Shown here one piece after another: positions 41,367 to 50,061 of a stretch of 64,000 nt of DNA. Both the position numbers and the translations under genes were made by a program. Source of the stretch: G963556115 sp963675945. Its GTDB lineage: Bacteria > Planctomycetota > SZUA-567. Numbering within the stretch: the first letter of the stretch is position 1; each line of letters starts with the position of its first letter. The notes under the pieces were generated by a model. It ran no database searches. It was not told where the DNA came from and saw nothing but the letters and a program-made list of their open reading frames with translations. Where the stretch lies: positions 3,658,001 through 3,722,000 of the forward strand of contig OY780932.1 in the NCBI GenBank assembly GCA_963675945.1. Reading direction: 5' to 3'.

Positions 41367-43040
41367 TTATCCCACTACCTTTTCACCCTGCCACATCAAT
41401 ATACCGCCATCCATCACATAGACCTCCTCATAACCTGCAGCCTTGAGCATCAATGCCGCTTCATAGCCCCGCAGCGAAAGCTTACAGAAAGCCACTACCG
41501 GTTTACCGCGAGGAATAGAATCAAGTTTGGTGCGTACAGCACCAAGTGGGATATGCAGAGTACCATTGATATGTATCTGCTCATACTCATCGAGTGAACG
41601 CACATCAAGGAAAGTAAAGTCCTTACCCGCCTCAACCCACTCCTTGACTGTATCCGGTTTTAAGCCCTGCATAAAGCCGTTAAGCTTATTTCGCATTACA
41701 TTGGCAGCCGCAATAATATTATCCATTGCTGGTGAATAAGGCGGTGCATAACAGAGATCCACCTGCGCAAACTCGTCTATATCCATACCGCAATGCAACG
41801 CCATCGCCGCTACATTTATTCGCTTATCAGCTTCACCCAGACCCACCGCCTGTGCTCCAAGCAATTTCCTAGTCTTTTTATCAGCAATAAGCTTGAGAAA
41901 TAACGGTTTGGCACTTGGCATAAAGTGCGGTTTATCCGGTGCTGGCGCCAGACAGAATTCTACCTCATACCCTTCGGCAAGAGCCTGCTTCTCAGTAAGC
42001 CCGGTGCGGGCAACATTAAAGTCAAATACCTTGCACACCGAACTGCCGACTATGCCCGGATAGGTATCGGGTATACCGCAGACATTATTCGCCGCCACCC
42101 GTCCCTGCTTGTTAGCGGTAGATCCCAGCGGCACAAAACAACCTTTACCAGTAACAATGTTCATTGTCTCCACGCAGTCACCAGCGGCATAAATATCATC
42201 ATCAGAGGTCTGCATCTTACCATTTACCAGTATCGCTCCGGTATCACCGATATCAAGCCCTGCATCCTTGGCCAGGCTGACATTGGGTCTGACCCCGATA
42301 GAGACGATCACCATATCTGCTGGGATCTCCCCGGCACTAGTAATAACCTTCTCTACCTTACCCTCTCCCTCTATCGCCTCAACCCTGGTACCGGTCATAA
42401 CCTTTACACCCTTAGCCTCCATGTGCTGCTCGGTCAGTACCGCCATCTCGCTGTCTAGTATCGGCAAGATATTATCCAGCATCTCCACCATCGTCACCCG
42501 GCAGCCCATCGCCACCAGCGACTCGGTCATCTCCACTCCGATAAGTCCACCGCCTACTACCACACAATTCAGCGCCTTCTTCTCAGCCAGAACCGCTTTG
42601 ATCCCTTCCGCGTCCTCAACGCCGTGAAGCTTATATACTCCTTGCAGTTCCCTGCCCGGAATCGGTGGAATTACCGGTGACGCTCCTGTACACAATATGA
42701 GTTTATCATATGACAGTTCCTCTTCTCCAGTTTCAGACTTGATGGTCAAACTCTTTTTTTCCCGATTGATCGCCGTCGCCTCGGTATGATTGCGAGCCGT
42801 AAAGTTCTTTACCTTCTGAAAGAAGGCGGCATCACGCACCGTACCTACCGGAGTAGACATCAATTCTTTCTGCTCCTTTACCACCCCTGAGACATAATAC
42901 GGCAGACCACAACCCGCATAAGAGAGAAATTCTCCGCGTTCAATTACCGTCACCTGATCTTCAGGGCAGTTTCGCATAACCTTTGCTGCCACTTTCGGAC
43001 CGGCTGCCACCCCCCCCACAATAATAATTTTTCTAGACAT
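41367..43040 (-). CDS. CoA-disulfide-reductase-like flavoprotein fused to rhodanese
   Basis: 557 aa. An FAD/NAD(P)H pyridine-nucleotide disulfide oxidoreductase (about 1-450): GGVAAGPKVAAKV (FAD site), SYAGCGLPYYVSG with the single redox Cys of CoA-disulfide reductase/NADH oxidase/polysulfide reductase enzymes, VVGGGLIGVEMTESLV (NADH site), DIYAAGDCVE. The C-terminal rhodanese (about 460-557) has its own Cys in VVAFCKLSLRGYEA. Such fusions reduce CoA-disulfide, CoA-persulfide or polysulfide. AAGGAG before ATG. It lies 59 bases after the SBF transporter gene, so they form an operon. Confidence 0.93.
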   Translation of the reverse strand: MSRKIIIVGGVAAGPKVAAKVMRNCPEDQVTVIERGEFLSYAGCGLPYYVSGVVKEQKELMSTPVGTVRDAAFFQKVKNFTARNHTEATAINREKKSLTIKSETGEEELSYDKLILCTGASPVIPPIPGRELQGVYKLHGVEDAEGIKAVLAEKKALNCVVVGGGLIGVEMTESLVAMGCRVTMVEMLDNILPILDSEMAVLTEQHMEAKGVKVMTGTRVEAIEGEGKVEKVITSAGEIPADMVIVSIGVRPNVSLAKDAGLDIGDTGAILVNGKMQTSDDDIYAAGDCVETMNIVTGKGCFVPLGSTANKQGRVAANNVCGIPDTYPGIVGSSVCKVFDFNVARTGLTEKQALAEGYEVEFCLAPAPDKPHFMPSAKPLFLKLIADKKTRKLLGAQAVGLGEADKRINVAAMALHCGMDIDEFAQVDLCYAPPYSPAMDNIIAAANVMRNKLNGFMQGLKPDTVKEWVEAGKDFTFLDVRSLDEYEQIHINGTLHIPLGAVRTKLDSIPRGKPVVAFCKLSLRGYEAALMLKAAGYEEVYVMDGGILMWQGEKVVG

Positions 43041-43099
43041 CTCTTTATCTCCTTAAAAAAGTAGTTATAGCAACTGCTATCACAACACTTATATCTTAT

Positions 43100-44068
43100 T
43101 CAGGCCTTCGCCAAAGAGCCATAAATCCTTGTAGTCAACTTAACAATCCAGGCTGCAGACTGTACCTGAATAATATACCCCAGAGCTATTACCAGAGCGA
43201 TATCCGAGCCTTCCTTACCGAAAGCAGTCATGGCGATTGCCAGAGCAATCGAGAGATTACGCATCACCGTCCCATAAAGCAAAGCTATCGCATCATCACG
43301 TTTAAAGAGGAGCTTACCCAGAATAATACTGATTATAAAGTTGAGCGCGTACAATAATACCAACGGAATTATTATCTCAAGCAAAAGTTCCGGCTTCTCC
43401 AGAATTGATTTTGCCTTGAGTGCCATGGCAACAAAGACAATACCAATAACACCCAGAGTCGAGAACGGCGGGAATTTGAACTTGATCTCCTTCTGATAAC
43501 GTTCAAGACCATAGCGAGCGATAATATATCTCTGAGTAAGATTTCCAAGTACCAGGGGCACAAGCACAATTACCAAGATCTGCTTGAATATATTGAGCAT
43601 ATTGATTTCAATACTCGCCCCTAGCAGGAACTTTATATATAGCGGAGCAAGAACCGAACCGAGAACAAGGCCGATAACCGTCATCTTAACCGCCGCCGCC
43701 ACATTACCTTTCGCCATTCCCGTCCAGGATATCGTCATCCCAGAGGTCGGCAGTAGCCCCGTCAGGAGCAGCCCCAGAGCCATATACGGCTTATCCGCAA
43801 AGAAATACATCGCAACTGCGTAAGCGGCAAAAGGGACAACCGCAAAATTAATAATTTGAGTAACCGCCTGCACCCCCCAGTCCCCACCTTCAAATACCTT
43901 TCGCACCTGCAGATTTACCATCATCGGATAGACCATTAGAAAGGTTAAGGGAATAATCAGAGACTTCAAAAAAGATACATTCAAACCAACCCCAAAACAG
44001 AAACCTGCCACCATAACCAGCGGGATCATAATAATCAAATGCTTCTGCATCCACATCAATATTTTCAT
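43100..44068 (-). CDS. SBF/ACR3-superfamily transporter
   Basis: 322 aa, about ten membrane helices, of the bile-acid:sodium symporter/arsenite permease superfamily: GLLLTGLLPTSGMTISWTGMAKGN and GTVMRNLSIALAIAMTAFG are the two characteristic crossover regions. The Cys essential in ACR3 arsenite pumps (in the LxPCTAM segment) is replaced by Ser (PTSGM), so arsenite export is doubtful. The operon partner, a CoA-disulfide/polysulfide reductase, suggests a sulfur compound or organic anion as substrate, which is inference. Start ATG with AAGGAC before. A good sigma-70 promoter lies upstream (44125-44153). Confidence 0.82.
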   Translation of the reverse strand: MKILMWMQKHLIIMIPLVMVAGFCFGVGLNVSFLKSLIIPLTFLMVYPMMVNLQVRKVFEGGDWGVQAVTQIINFAVVPFAAYAVAMYFFADKPYMALGLLLTGLLPTSGMTISWTGMAKGNVAAAVKMTVIGLVLGSVLAPLYIKFLLGASIEINMLNIFKQILVIVLVPLVLGNLTQRYIIARYGLERYQKEIKFKFPPFSTLGVIGIVFVAMALKAKSILEKPELLLEIIIPLVLLYALNFIISIILGKLLFKRDDAIALLYGTVMRNLSIALAIAMTAFGKEGSDIALVIALGYIIQVQSAAWIVKLTTRIYGSLAKA

Positions 44069-44124
44069 TACATTGTCCTTATAAAAAAACTAATGAATAG
44101 TCAACCAAATTAAATGACATAGCA

Positions 44125-44153
44125 ATTATAGCATTTTTAAATATAGATGGCAA
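44125..44153 (-). promoter_or_regulatory. Sigma-70 promoter of the SBF-oxidoreductase operon
   Basis: On the minus strand TTGCCA (44153-44148), 17 bases, TATAAT (44130-44125). Five of six and six of six matches; initiation near 44118 gives a 50-nt leader. Confidence 0.75.
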
Positions 44154-44179
44154 TATCAACAACTACCTAAATAACAGTA

Positions 44180-44215
44180 TCTTATAAAAAAAGTTATGGT
44201 CATAAGACCATAACT
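44180..44215 (-). terminator. Strong intrinsic terminator, minus strand
   Basis: AGTTATGGTC (44192-44201), loop ATAA, GACCATAACT (44206-44215), a perfect 10-bp stem; on the minus strand it is followed by T7 (44192-44186). It lies 300 bases past the URO-D pseudogene end and isolates it from the SBF promoter. Confidence 0.9.
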
Positions 44216-44511
44216 CAACCAAATCTAATTCTGTCATATGACAATATCCTAATGCACACAAGCCAATCACCCAAAGGCATAATCCCCCCACAAACTTGTA
44301 ACAATACTAAATTAATAGCATTTATAATTAAACACCACACTCAAGGCATAACTTCGACACTTAAAACCAACTTCAGAAAATAATCCTATTTCTTGTCGCT
44401 CATATTATAAATTAAAGCGTAATTTTTTTTTTGCAAAAAAAAACAATATCAAAACAATCGGCTTTATTGTCCAGAATTAATCGCTACTTAAAGCACCGCT
44501 CAAGCCTTACA
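44216..44511. other. AT-rich spacer with palindromes
   Basis: No gene seen. It contains a 12-bp perfect palindrome TGTCATATGACA (44232-44243), possibly an operator about 80 bases upstream of the SBF promoter, and the homopolymer palindrome T10-GC-A9 (44423-44443). Confidence 0.5.
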
Positions 44512-45509
44512 CTATAGATCATGCAACTGCGCATAAAGCCGGCTCTGCTCCTCAGGATTCTGACAATAGGTTACAGCAATTTCCTTCATATCCTTGCCAA
44601 TGAGCTTCTCAAAGTAAGGGAGAACCGCCTCTGAATCCCCACACACCGCGCGTTGAGTATTACTCCGGTACCGGCAAGCAACGCCCGGAATTTTTCTGGT
44701 GGATTACATATCGGATCTGTCTGAGGCGAGAACGCCCCATCCACCATCAGTAGGTTCTGGATATTCATAACCATCTCCAGTTTCCCGACCCAGACGCTCA
44801 TGAATCGTCACAAAGACCTCATTATACTGCTCCGCAGAGAACATAATCACATTATCTGTACTCTCCCCCACCCCGGCAAAGCACCTACTGCTGGCAAAAC
44901 CATGCCCCGGCTTGACCAAGGCCTCACCGATAAGTTCACGTTGTATCTGTAAAAACTCGCTAAGCAGACCACCAATCAACTCTGCTGCTTTTTGTACTGT
45001 CTCCGGCTCATCAATCAGATCCATACAGAAATCACTCATCGACATCAAATACGAGAACATATTTACTGGTGCCTGCACATCCGAATACGGCAGCGGCAGT
45101 CTCCCCTTGGTCTTCTCAAAAAAATACTCTATACGTTCAAGAATAACCTTACCACAGGACTTTTATGTATCGGTACATAGTCTGCTTTCAGAATATCCTC
45201 TGCCGACTCGAATAGCGGATCTACCGCCGGCGCCTGCCCCGGTTCCCAGATATACTCACCACCGAAAACCGACGCAATATAGCCTATACCATACCACGGC
45301 TCAAGAAAATTGGCTAGATCCGCCTTGTACTCCATGCTCTTCTTGAGCGCCCCTAGCTGGAGTTCTAAAGAGTCCTTATGCTCCCGACACATGTCATAAA
45401 ACACCCCTTCCCCGCGCACTCGGCGATAAACCAGCAAACCGCTCTGCCCTTCAAAGAACGCCCGATTCCCCTAAAGCAACCCTGCCTCATAGTCAGTATA
45501 CTCCTCCAT
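44512..45509 (-). pseudogene. Decayed URO-D/corrinoid methyltransferase-like gene
   Basis: A URO-D-superfamily gene (uroporphyrinogen decarboxylase or methylcobamide:CoM methyltransferase-like) broken in several places. Reading from ATG 45509: MEEYTDYEAGLL, in-frame TAG (45473-45471), then GNRAFFEGQSGLLVYRRVRGEGVFYDM and LEPWYGIGYIASVFGGEYIWEPGQAPAVDPL in the same frame; a frameshift near 45150-45160 leads to KVILERIEYFFEKTKGRLPLPYSDVQAPVNMFSYLMS; another near 44720-44780; another near 44660 leads to CGDSEAVLPYFEKLIGKDMKEIAVTYCQNPEEQ and stop TAG 44514-44512. Joined, the pieces give about 330 residues, the family's normal length. The TAG could hint at pyrrolysine, but the additional frameshifts argue for simple decay. 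Confidence 0.8.
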
Positions 45510-45943
45510 CTCAAAATCAGCTGTAGCTACACGCTAAATCTGTGTTGCCTGGGCATCAGCTAGTGATATGTCAGATCCCTTCTCCTTCTTTCCCCCCCTC
45601 CAATCAGTTATTCTTACTCAACTCTGTATTATTTTATTATGATTATAACTTAATTTTAACATTTATTCAGAATATTTCAATAATCACCCACCAACAAATA
45701 GCAGAAAAAAATTATCGCTTACACCTACACAAAACTGCTGCTATCCCAAGACAGCAGCAGCCATATCAAACCATTATCATTATCAGTATAAAACTTAAGA
45801 AATCAGTAACTACCAAAATCCTGCGCCAATATAAGCGTAGATAACAACCAGACCTCCAGCATTTATACCATCATCAAGACCAATAGTCCTTGGTCTAAAC
45901 CTAATACAGAAAATTCAATACAAACCATATGTTCATGAGTAAC
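45510..45943. other. Intergenic region after the flagellar operon
   Basis: About 430 bases, AT-rich. Two hairpins may end the flg transcript on the minus strand: AGACCAA (45877-45883)/TTGGTCT (45890-45896), and CTGCTGCT (45735-45742)/AGCAGCAG (45753-45760), the latter followed on the minus strand by TTTTGTG. The 100-codon plus-strand frame at 45542-45844 shows no protein-like features and I do not call it. Confidence 0.45.
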
Positions 45944-46444
45944 TCAAGCACGTCTATCGAGCAGATTCAGCCCACTCCGGCATTCACATCCAAGCTTATT
46001 ATAGGTCTTATTCCTGCCGGAACACTCTTTAACCATACTCATAAAGTCATTGACATGAATAAGTGATGATTTTAGCAGTTCCTGATTCTGCCGATTACGA
46101 TATCTAAACTTATCGAGAATATCCCGAATCTCACTCTGAGCTTGAGCCAGAGCCCTACCCTCCTCCGCTCCGAGAAACTCAATCAGCCTTTTAAGCTTTA
46201 CCGGTCTCTCACCTCTAGGTATCCGGTACTCCTCCTCAGCTTGAGCCGAGAGTCCGGCTCGAACCTTATCGGCCTGCTGAATCTTCTCCAGCAACTTGTA
46301 CTCAGTAGCCACCACCTCTTCAAGAGCGGCAATATCCCCTTTGATTATCGCCTCTCTCTTCTCTTCGGCCGCAGCGAGTAATTCCACATAAATACCCGAC
46401 ATATGCCTCAAAACGGCCTGCAGATTCTCTATTACACTCTTCAT
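45944..46444 (-). CDS. flgN: FlgN-family flagellar export chaperone
   Basis: 166 aa, almost entirely helical: an N-terminal MKSVIENLQAVLRHMSGIYVELLAAAEEKREAIIKGDIAALEEVVATEYKLL-like segment split over the usual heptad pattern, typical of FlgN (chaperone for hook-filament junction proteins FlgK and FlgL), and a C-terminal NRQNQELLKSSLIHVNDFM. Identification rests on this pattern and on position as last gene of the flg operon, 20 bases after flgJ. GGAGGA before ATG. The usual next genes flgK and flgL are absent here. Confidence 0.8.
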   Translation of the reverse strand: MKSVIENLQAVLRHMSGIYVELLAAAEEKREAIIKGDIAALEEVVATEYKLLEKIQQADKVRAGLSAQAEEEYRIPRGERPVKLKRLIEFLGAEEGRALAQAQSEIRDILDKFRYRNRQNQELLKSSLIHVNDFMSMVKECSGRNKTYNKLGCECRSGLNLLDRRA

Positions 46445-46464
46445 GATACTATCCTCCAGTTATA

Positions 46465-46893
46465 TCACTGCCCCTGGCTTGAAAGCCCAACCGCAGTATC
46501 CCCCATACTGCTTCTGAGATATGCACTATATGCCTCAGTGCTAGACTTACGTTTCAGCGACTCATACACCTTTCCAGTTATATTATTCCGGTCATTCTCT
46601 ATATCCTCACTATAGGCGGTATTTCGCGCCCATTCATCATCAATCAAACCCTGAAAGATCTTCTCTGCCTCACCCCCATGCATAAACTCACTCGTATCAA
46701 CTGTAGAACGCATAATTTTAAGCATCTGACCGATAAACATACCGGTAAATTCCCGCGCTGCCAGCTTCAGCCCTTCTTCCGAATCATCTTGAGCTATTGC
46801 CGCCATCTGCATCAACTCACTCTTACTGCTTCTGCCGCGCAACCTACTCAGAGTATCAGCATCCAGCCCGTTATTATATCCTGATATTTCCAC
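46465..46893 (-). CDS. flgJ: FlgJ rod-binding domain protein, without muramidase domain
   Basis: 142 aa, matching the N-terminal rod-capping domain of FlgJ: LKLAAREFTGMFIGQMLKIMRSTVDTSEFMHGGEAEKIFQGLIDDEWA. The C-terminal glucosaminidase domain found in enterobacterial FlgJ is absent, as in many non-enterobacteria, so another enzyme must open the peptidoglycan. The start is GTG 46893, one base after the flgI stop, with GGTGGAG overlapping the end of flgI; translation is probably coupled. Confidence 0.88.
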   Translation of the reverse strand: MEISGYNNGLDADTLSRLRGRSSKSELMQMAAIAQDDSEEGLKLAAREFTGMFIGQMLKIMRSTVDTSEFMHGGEAEKIFQGLIDDEWARNTAYSEDIENDRNNITGKVYESLKRKSSTEAYSAYLRSSMGDTAVGLSSQGQ

Positions 46894-46894
46894 C

Positions 46895-48019
46895 CTACTC
46901 CACCTTCAGCTCGGCTTGAATCAACCCGGCCGCCTTCATCTCTTCAAGGATAACAATAATATCATCGGTAGTGCACCGCATTGCAGCCAGGGTATCGACA
47001 AGGCTCTGCAGACTCCTCCGTCCACTACCTCCCGATTCATTTGGACCAAAGACATCAACGAGTCCTCGTGGATCTTCAGGTGCAAGATTATACTCCGGCG
47101 CCTCGCCATCTTGCTGTGGTGCCAGAGTCACGGTTCTACCTTTATAACTTATAAAGCCCGGCATCACCTGTACGTCACCGCTGACAATAGCCGAACCACG
47201 CTGTTTATTTATCCTAATCTCCGCTACCGATTGTAGTTCAACATCAATATCCAATACCATGGCGATATACCGCACCTTTTCATTCATAAATTGCTCTGGT
47301 ATCTTGACAATCACCTCTTTAGCATCACTGGCAATTGCAACTTTAGGCATATTTTCATTATCATTACCAAAACCATAAACTCTAGATATTGACGGATTGG
47401 TCTTACGATCACCATTTATATTTGCCGCCACCGTTGCCGCATCCAAAAAATTAGGGTTATTCAAGACCAGCCTGAACATACCATTACTATCCCATACCGA
47501 TCGGTTGAACATCTGAGAATTAAGGAGTAAACCGCCTTCAGTTACCACGCCGGTAGTCGGATTGTCCCCGACCGCCACCCTGCCCATAGCCCGAACAATA
47601 GCATTCTCACCGGTACCGAAAGAGAGATAACAACTCTTGAGTACACCATTGGCCAGGCTAGAAGCATCCCCGATAGAGCTAACTCTGAGGTTGATTCTGT
47701 CACCAGGCCTGGAAAAAGGTTTGATCTCGGCATCAATCTTAACAAAAGCAATATTCTTGGTAGAGAGATCACTCTCAGAGAAATTGTACTTATTTGCCTC
47801 CAAGTACTTCTTCATCATAATCTTTGCAGCGTCAACGCCGTCACCGGTTCCGTTCAGCCCCGTTACCACACCCTGCCCCTCTACCCGGAGCGCATCAGCC
47901 CCCAAAAGCCTGCAGAACGATCTAATCTTCACCGCATGCGCCGACTCTGAACTGAGACCGATAAATAACAGTGCCAGTAAGAGAATCAATCCGATCTTTC
48001 TATCCTTTGTATCCCTCAT
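46895..48019 (-). CDS. flgI: Flagellar P-ring protein
   Basis: 374 aa from ATG 48019, chosen because AAGGA lies 8 bases before; in-frame ATGs at 48040, 48028 and 48025 are alternatives. FlgI forms the periplasmic P-ring around the distal rod. A signal peptide (KIGLILLLALLFIGLSSESAHA) precedes VKIRSFCRLLGADALRVEGQGVVTGLNGTGDG; further family motifs are NIAFVKIDAEIKPFSRPGDRI, VSSIGDASSLANG, and the C-terminal LVDTLAAMRCTTDDIIVILEEMKAAGLIQAEL. Presence of P- and L-rings shows a diderm envelope. Confidence 0.96.
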   Translation of the reverse strand: MRDTKDRKIGLILLLALLFIGLSSESAHAVKIRSFCRLLGADALRVEGQGVVTGLNGTGDGVDAAKIMMKKYLEANKYNFSESDLSTKNIAFVKIDAEIKPFSRPGDRINLRVSSIGDASSLANGVLKSCYLSFGTGENAIVRAMGRVAVGDNPTTGVVTEGGLLLNSQMFNRSVWDSNGMFRLVLNNPNFLDAATVAANINGDRKTNPSISRVYGFGNDNENMPKVAIASDAKEVIVKIPEQFMNEKVRYIAMVLDIDVELQSVAEIRINKQRGSAIVSGDVQVMPGFISYKGRTVTLAPQQDGEAPEYNLAPEDPRGLVDVFGPNESGGSGRRSLQSLVDTLAAMRCTTDDIIVILEEMKAAGLIQAELKVE

Positions 48020-48071
48020 CCTCATCATCCTTGAATGCATATTCTAATCTATTCTAATCCTTAATTAACGT

Positions 48072-48851
48072 TTAGAATGGTTTGAACTTATTTACAAAAC
48101 TAGCCAGCCAGCCCTGGCGTATAGTATCGGTCACCTCACCCTCGCCGAGCAGCTCGATTTTCAGATCGATAACTCGACTGCTCTTTACCTCGGAGTCTTC
48201 ATTCAGATCATTCGGGTTGACCGTTCCCAACAGAGTAAGTATCTGCTCTTCATTATTGATTTTAACCGTCTTCTTCGCTTCAACCACAAGGTTACCATTA
48301 GGCAGCACCTCAATAACTTCACCACTGAGACTGGCGGTGAAGGTATTCTTGCGTACCGTCTCACCCTTTCCATCATGGGTCATCTGAGTATCCATATTTA
48401 TTTGGGCATAATCATCGGTATTAAAAGTCTGATCAATCAGACCGGTCGGATTCTTCATCGAGTACGGTTGAAGCATCATATCACCGTCATCATTTTTGGT
48501 CAGACGGAACCAGTTATTAAGGTTCCAGATAGTCTCTGACTCCGAGTCAAGGTTAGTATTGGCTTCAATTTTACTCTCGGTAGTCTCATCAATAACAAAA
48601 GTCACCCGGTCATGAACCTTACTCGCCCGCGGCTTGATCATATCATTTTTAAAACCACCAAAAGCCACATAGAACTTCGCTTCAACCCGCTGCTCAGCCA
48701 GACTCATCTCTATCTCTTCCTCGTTCAGCAGACGCTCGGCATTATCCATAGGACTGATCACATTAAACCCTTCCCCCAGAGCACAAGTTACTCCGCAGTA
48801 ACCGATAACACCCAACAGCAGCATTTTACGCAATCCGCTCAAGTCCTTCAT
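48072..48851 (-). CDS. flgH: Flagellar L-ring protein
   Basis: 259 aa. FlgH forms the outer-membrane L-ring. Family features: DRVTFVIDETTESKIEANTNLDSESE, a central KGETVRKNTFTASLSGEVIEVLPNGNLVVEAKKTVKINNEEQILTLLG-like stretch, TVNPNDLNEDSEVKSSRVIDLKIELLGEGEV, and the end IRQGWLASFVNKFKPF. FlgH is normally a lipoprotein, yet the N-terminus (LLLGVIGYCGVTCALGEG) has no canonical lipobox: the two Cys follow Tyr and Thr. GGGAG before ATG. 69 bases after flgA, 52 before flgI. Confidence 0.93.
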   Translation of the reverse strand: MKDLSGLRKMLLLGVIGYCGVTCALGEGFNVISPMDNAERLLNEEEIEMSLAEQRVEAKFYVAFGGFKNDMIKPRASKVHDRVTFVIDETTESKIEANTNLDSESETIWNLNNWFRLTKNDDGDMMLQPYSMKNPTGLIDQTFNTDDYAQINMDTQMTHDGKGETVRKNTFTASLSGEVIEVLPNGNLVVEAKKTVKINNEEQILTLLGTVNPNDLNEDSEVKSSRVIDLKIELLGEGEVTDTIRQGWLASFVNKFKPF

Positions 48852-48920
48852 TTACACCGCTCCCATACCATTTTAGTTGCTGATTCAATTCAACACTCAA
48901 AATAACTATTAATTACAGAT

Positions 48921-50006
48921 TCAAAGTGAATTTACCGGCATATCAGCCTTATTCTTACCGGTTATCCGCACCGGATATACACTATTATTGACCACCGATT
49001 CAACTTTAATAGTATCTCCGACATTCCCACTGTTCAAAGCCAGAGCCATCTCTTTAATAGAGAACCCCTTCCCCTGAACCAGCACCGTAACCATTTGCCC
49101 TTTTTCAACATCTAGAGGATCACCAAAATACGCCGAACTTATCGGCAAGCCACTACGTACTGACTTCAAAGCCAGCCTCCCGTCAAGTTCCTCCGGCTTA
49201 ATATCCTCCAAAATCATATTAGGCTTATAATCAAGTCTGTTGACAACAAAATCCTGCGCCCGAACCGTCTCTCCGGCACGGATATTTCTAGCCAGTACAA
49301 CAGTATCCACCTCCATCGTAATTGAAACATCAACACTAGCATAGCCACAGACTCTGCCTTTATTGCTGAATACTACCGCCAAAGTCGCTCTCCCCGGTAT
49401 CTTGCCCCGCTCAATCCCTTCAACGTCTGCCTCAGTTCCAATTGTTCCATCAAGCTCAAAACGACTAAGCTTAGTATTCATAATAATCTGCATATCGGTA
49501 TGCAGCTTCGCACCGACAAATTCTTTAATCGCCTGCCGCACCAATTCCAAGCCTGCAGCCTTCTCCGCTTTGAGGCGGTAATCTTCATAACTGGAATCAG
49601 TTGCCAGCTGAGGTTGCGCCTTCATTGCGTTATAATTTTCTTGCATATTTTCACTACGATATTCAGCCCTCACCGGCTCAACCGCCAGGTCGGAACTGCC
49701 TCCCTCTCGTGCCACCGCAACCCCAAGGCTACCACTGAAGACAACATCGCTGTCCAGTCCCATTCCTCTGAGGCGTTCTAGAATATCCGAGCGCAGGATA
49801 GTCATAGAACTACCAACCCGAGGTGAAGGACCAAGAAATACCTTCCCGATCTTCTGGGCGTTATCCCCTTTTACCTGAGCAATATCTGAGAGTTTCATAT
49901 ACTCGCTATCGACAACCACCGACCGCGGGAGCCCGATCTCGACATCGGCAAGGAGTGTACCCGCGCTCAGCAAAACTACCAATAAAGTCATCCTTAACTT
50001 TTTCAT
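48921..50006 (-). CDS. flgA: FlgA, P-ring assembly chaperone
   Basis: 361 aa from ATG 50006 (AAGGA 7 bases before; the ATG two codons upstream sits directly on the ribosome site). A signal peptide (LRMTLLVVLLSAGTLLA) leads into a long N-terminal region, with the SAF/FlgA chaperone domain at the C-terminus: VLARNIRAGETVRAQDFVVNRLDYKP, LDGRLALKSVRSGLPIS, QMVTVLVQGKGFSIKEMALALNSGNVGDTIKVE. It helps FlgI assemble in the periplasm. Longer than enterobacterial FlgA (about 220 aa) because of the N-terminal extension. Confidence 0.9.
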   Translation of the reverse strand: MKKLRMTLLVVLLSAGTLLADVEIGLPRSVVVDSEYMKLSDIAQVKGDNAQKIGKVFLGPSPRVGSSMTILRSDILERLRGMGLDSDVVFSGSLGVAVAREGGSSDLAVEPVRAEYRSENMQENYNAMKAQPQLATDSSYEDYRLKAEKAAGLELVRQAIKEFVGAKLHTDMQIIMNTKLSRFELDGTIGTEADVEGIERGKIPGRATLAVVFSNKGRVCGYASVDVSITMEVDTVVLARNIRAGETVRAQDFVVNRLDYKPNMILEDIKPEELDGRLALKSVRSGLPISSAYFGDPLDVEKGQMVTVLVQGKGFSIKEMALALNSGNVGDTIKVESVVNNSVYPVRITGKNKADMPVNSL

Positions 50007-50061
50007 AGCCATATCCTTATTACCATATTACTTCAATACATCCTACCGCCGGTGTTATTTA

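Noticed and set aside
45471..45473. TAG as a pyrrolysine codon in the URO-D-like gene
   Set aside because: Several additional frameshifts break the same gene, and the known pyrrolysine positions are in other methyltransferase families and not near the N-terminus.
45542..45844. 100-codon plus-strand frame after the flagellar operon
   Set aside because: No ribosome site, Ile/Gln/His-rich composition with no fold pattern, and it spans hairpins that look like transcript ends of the minus-strand operon.
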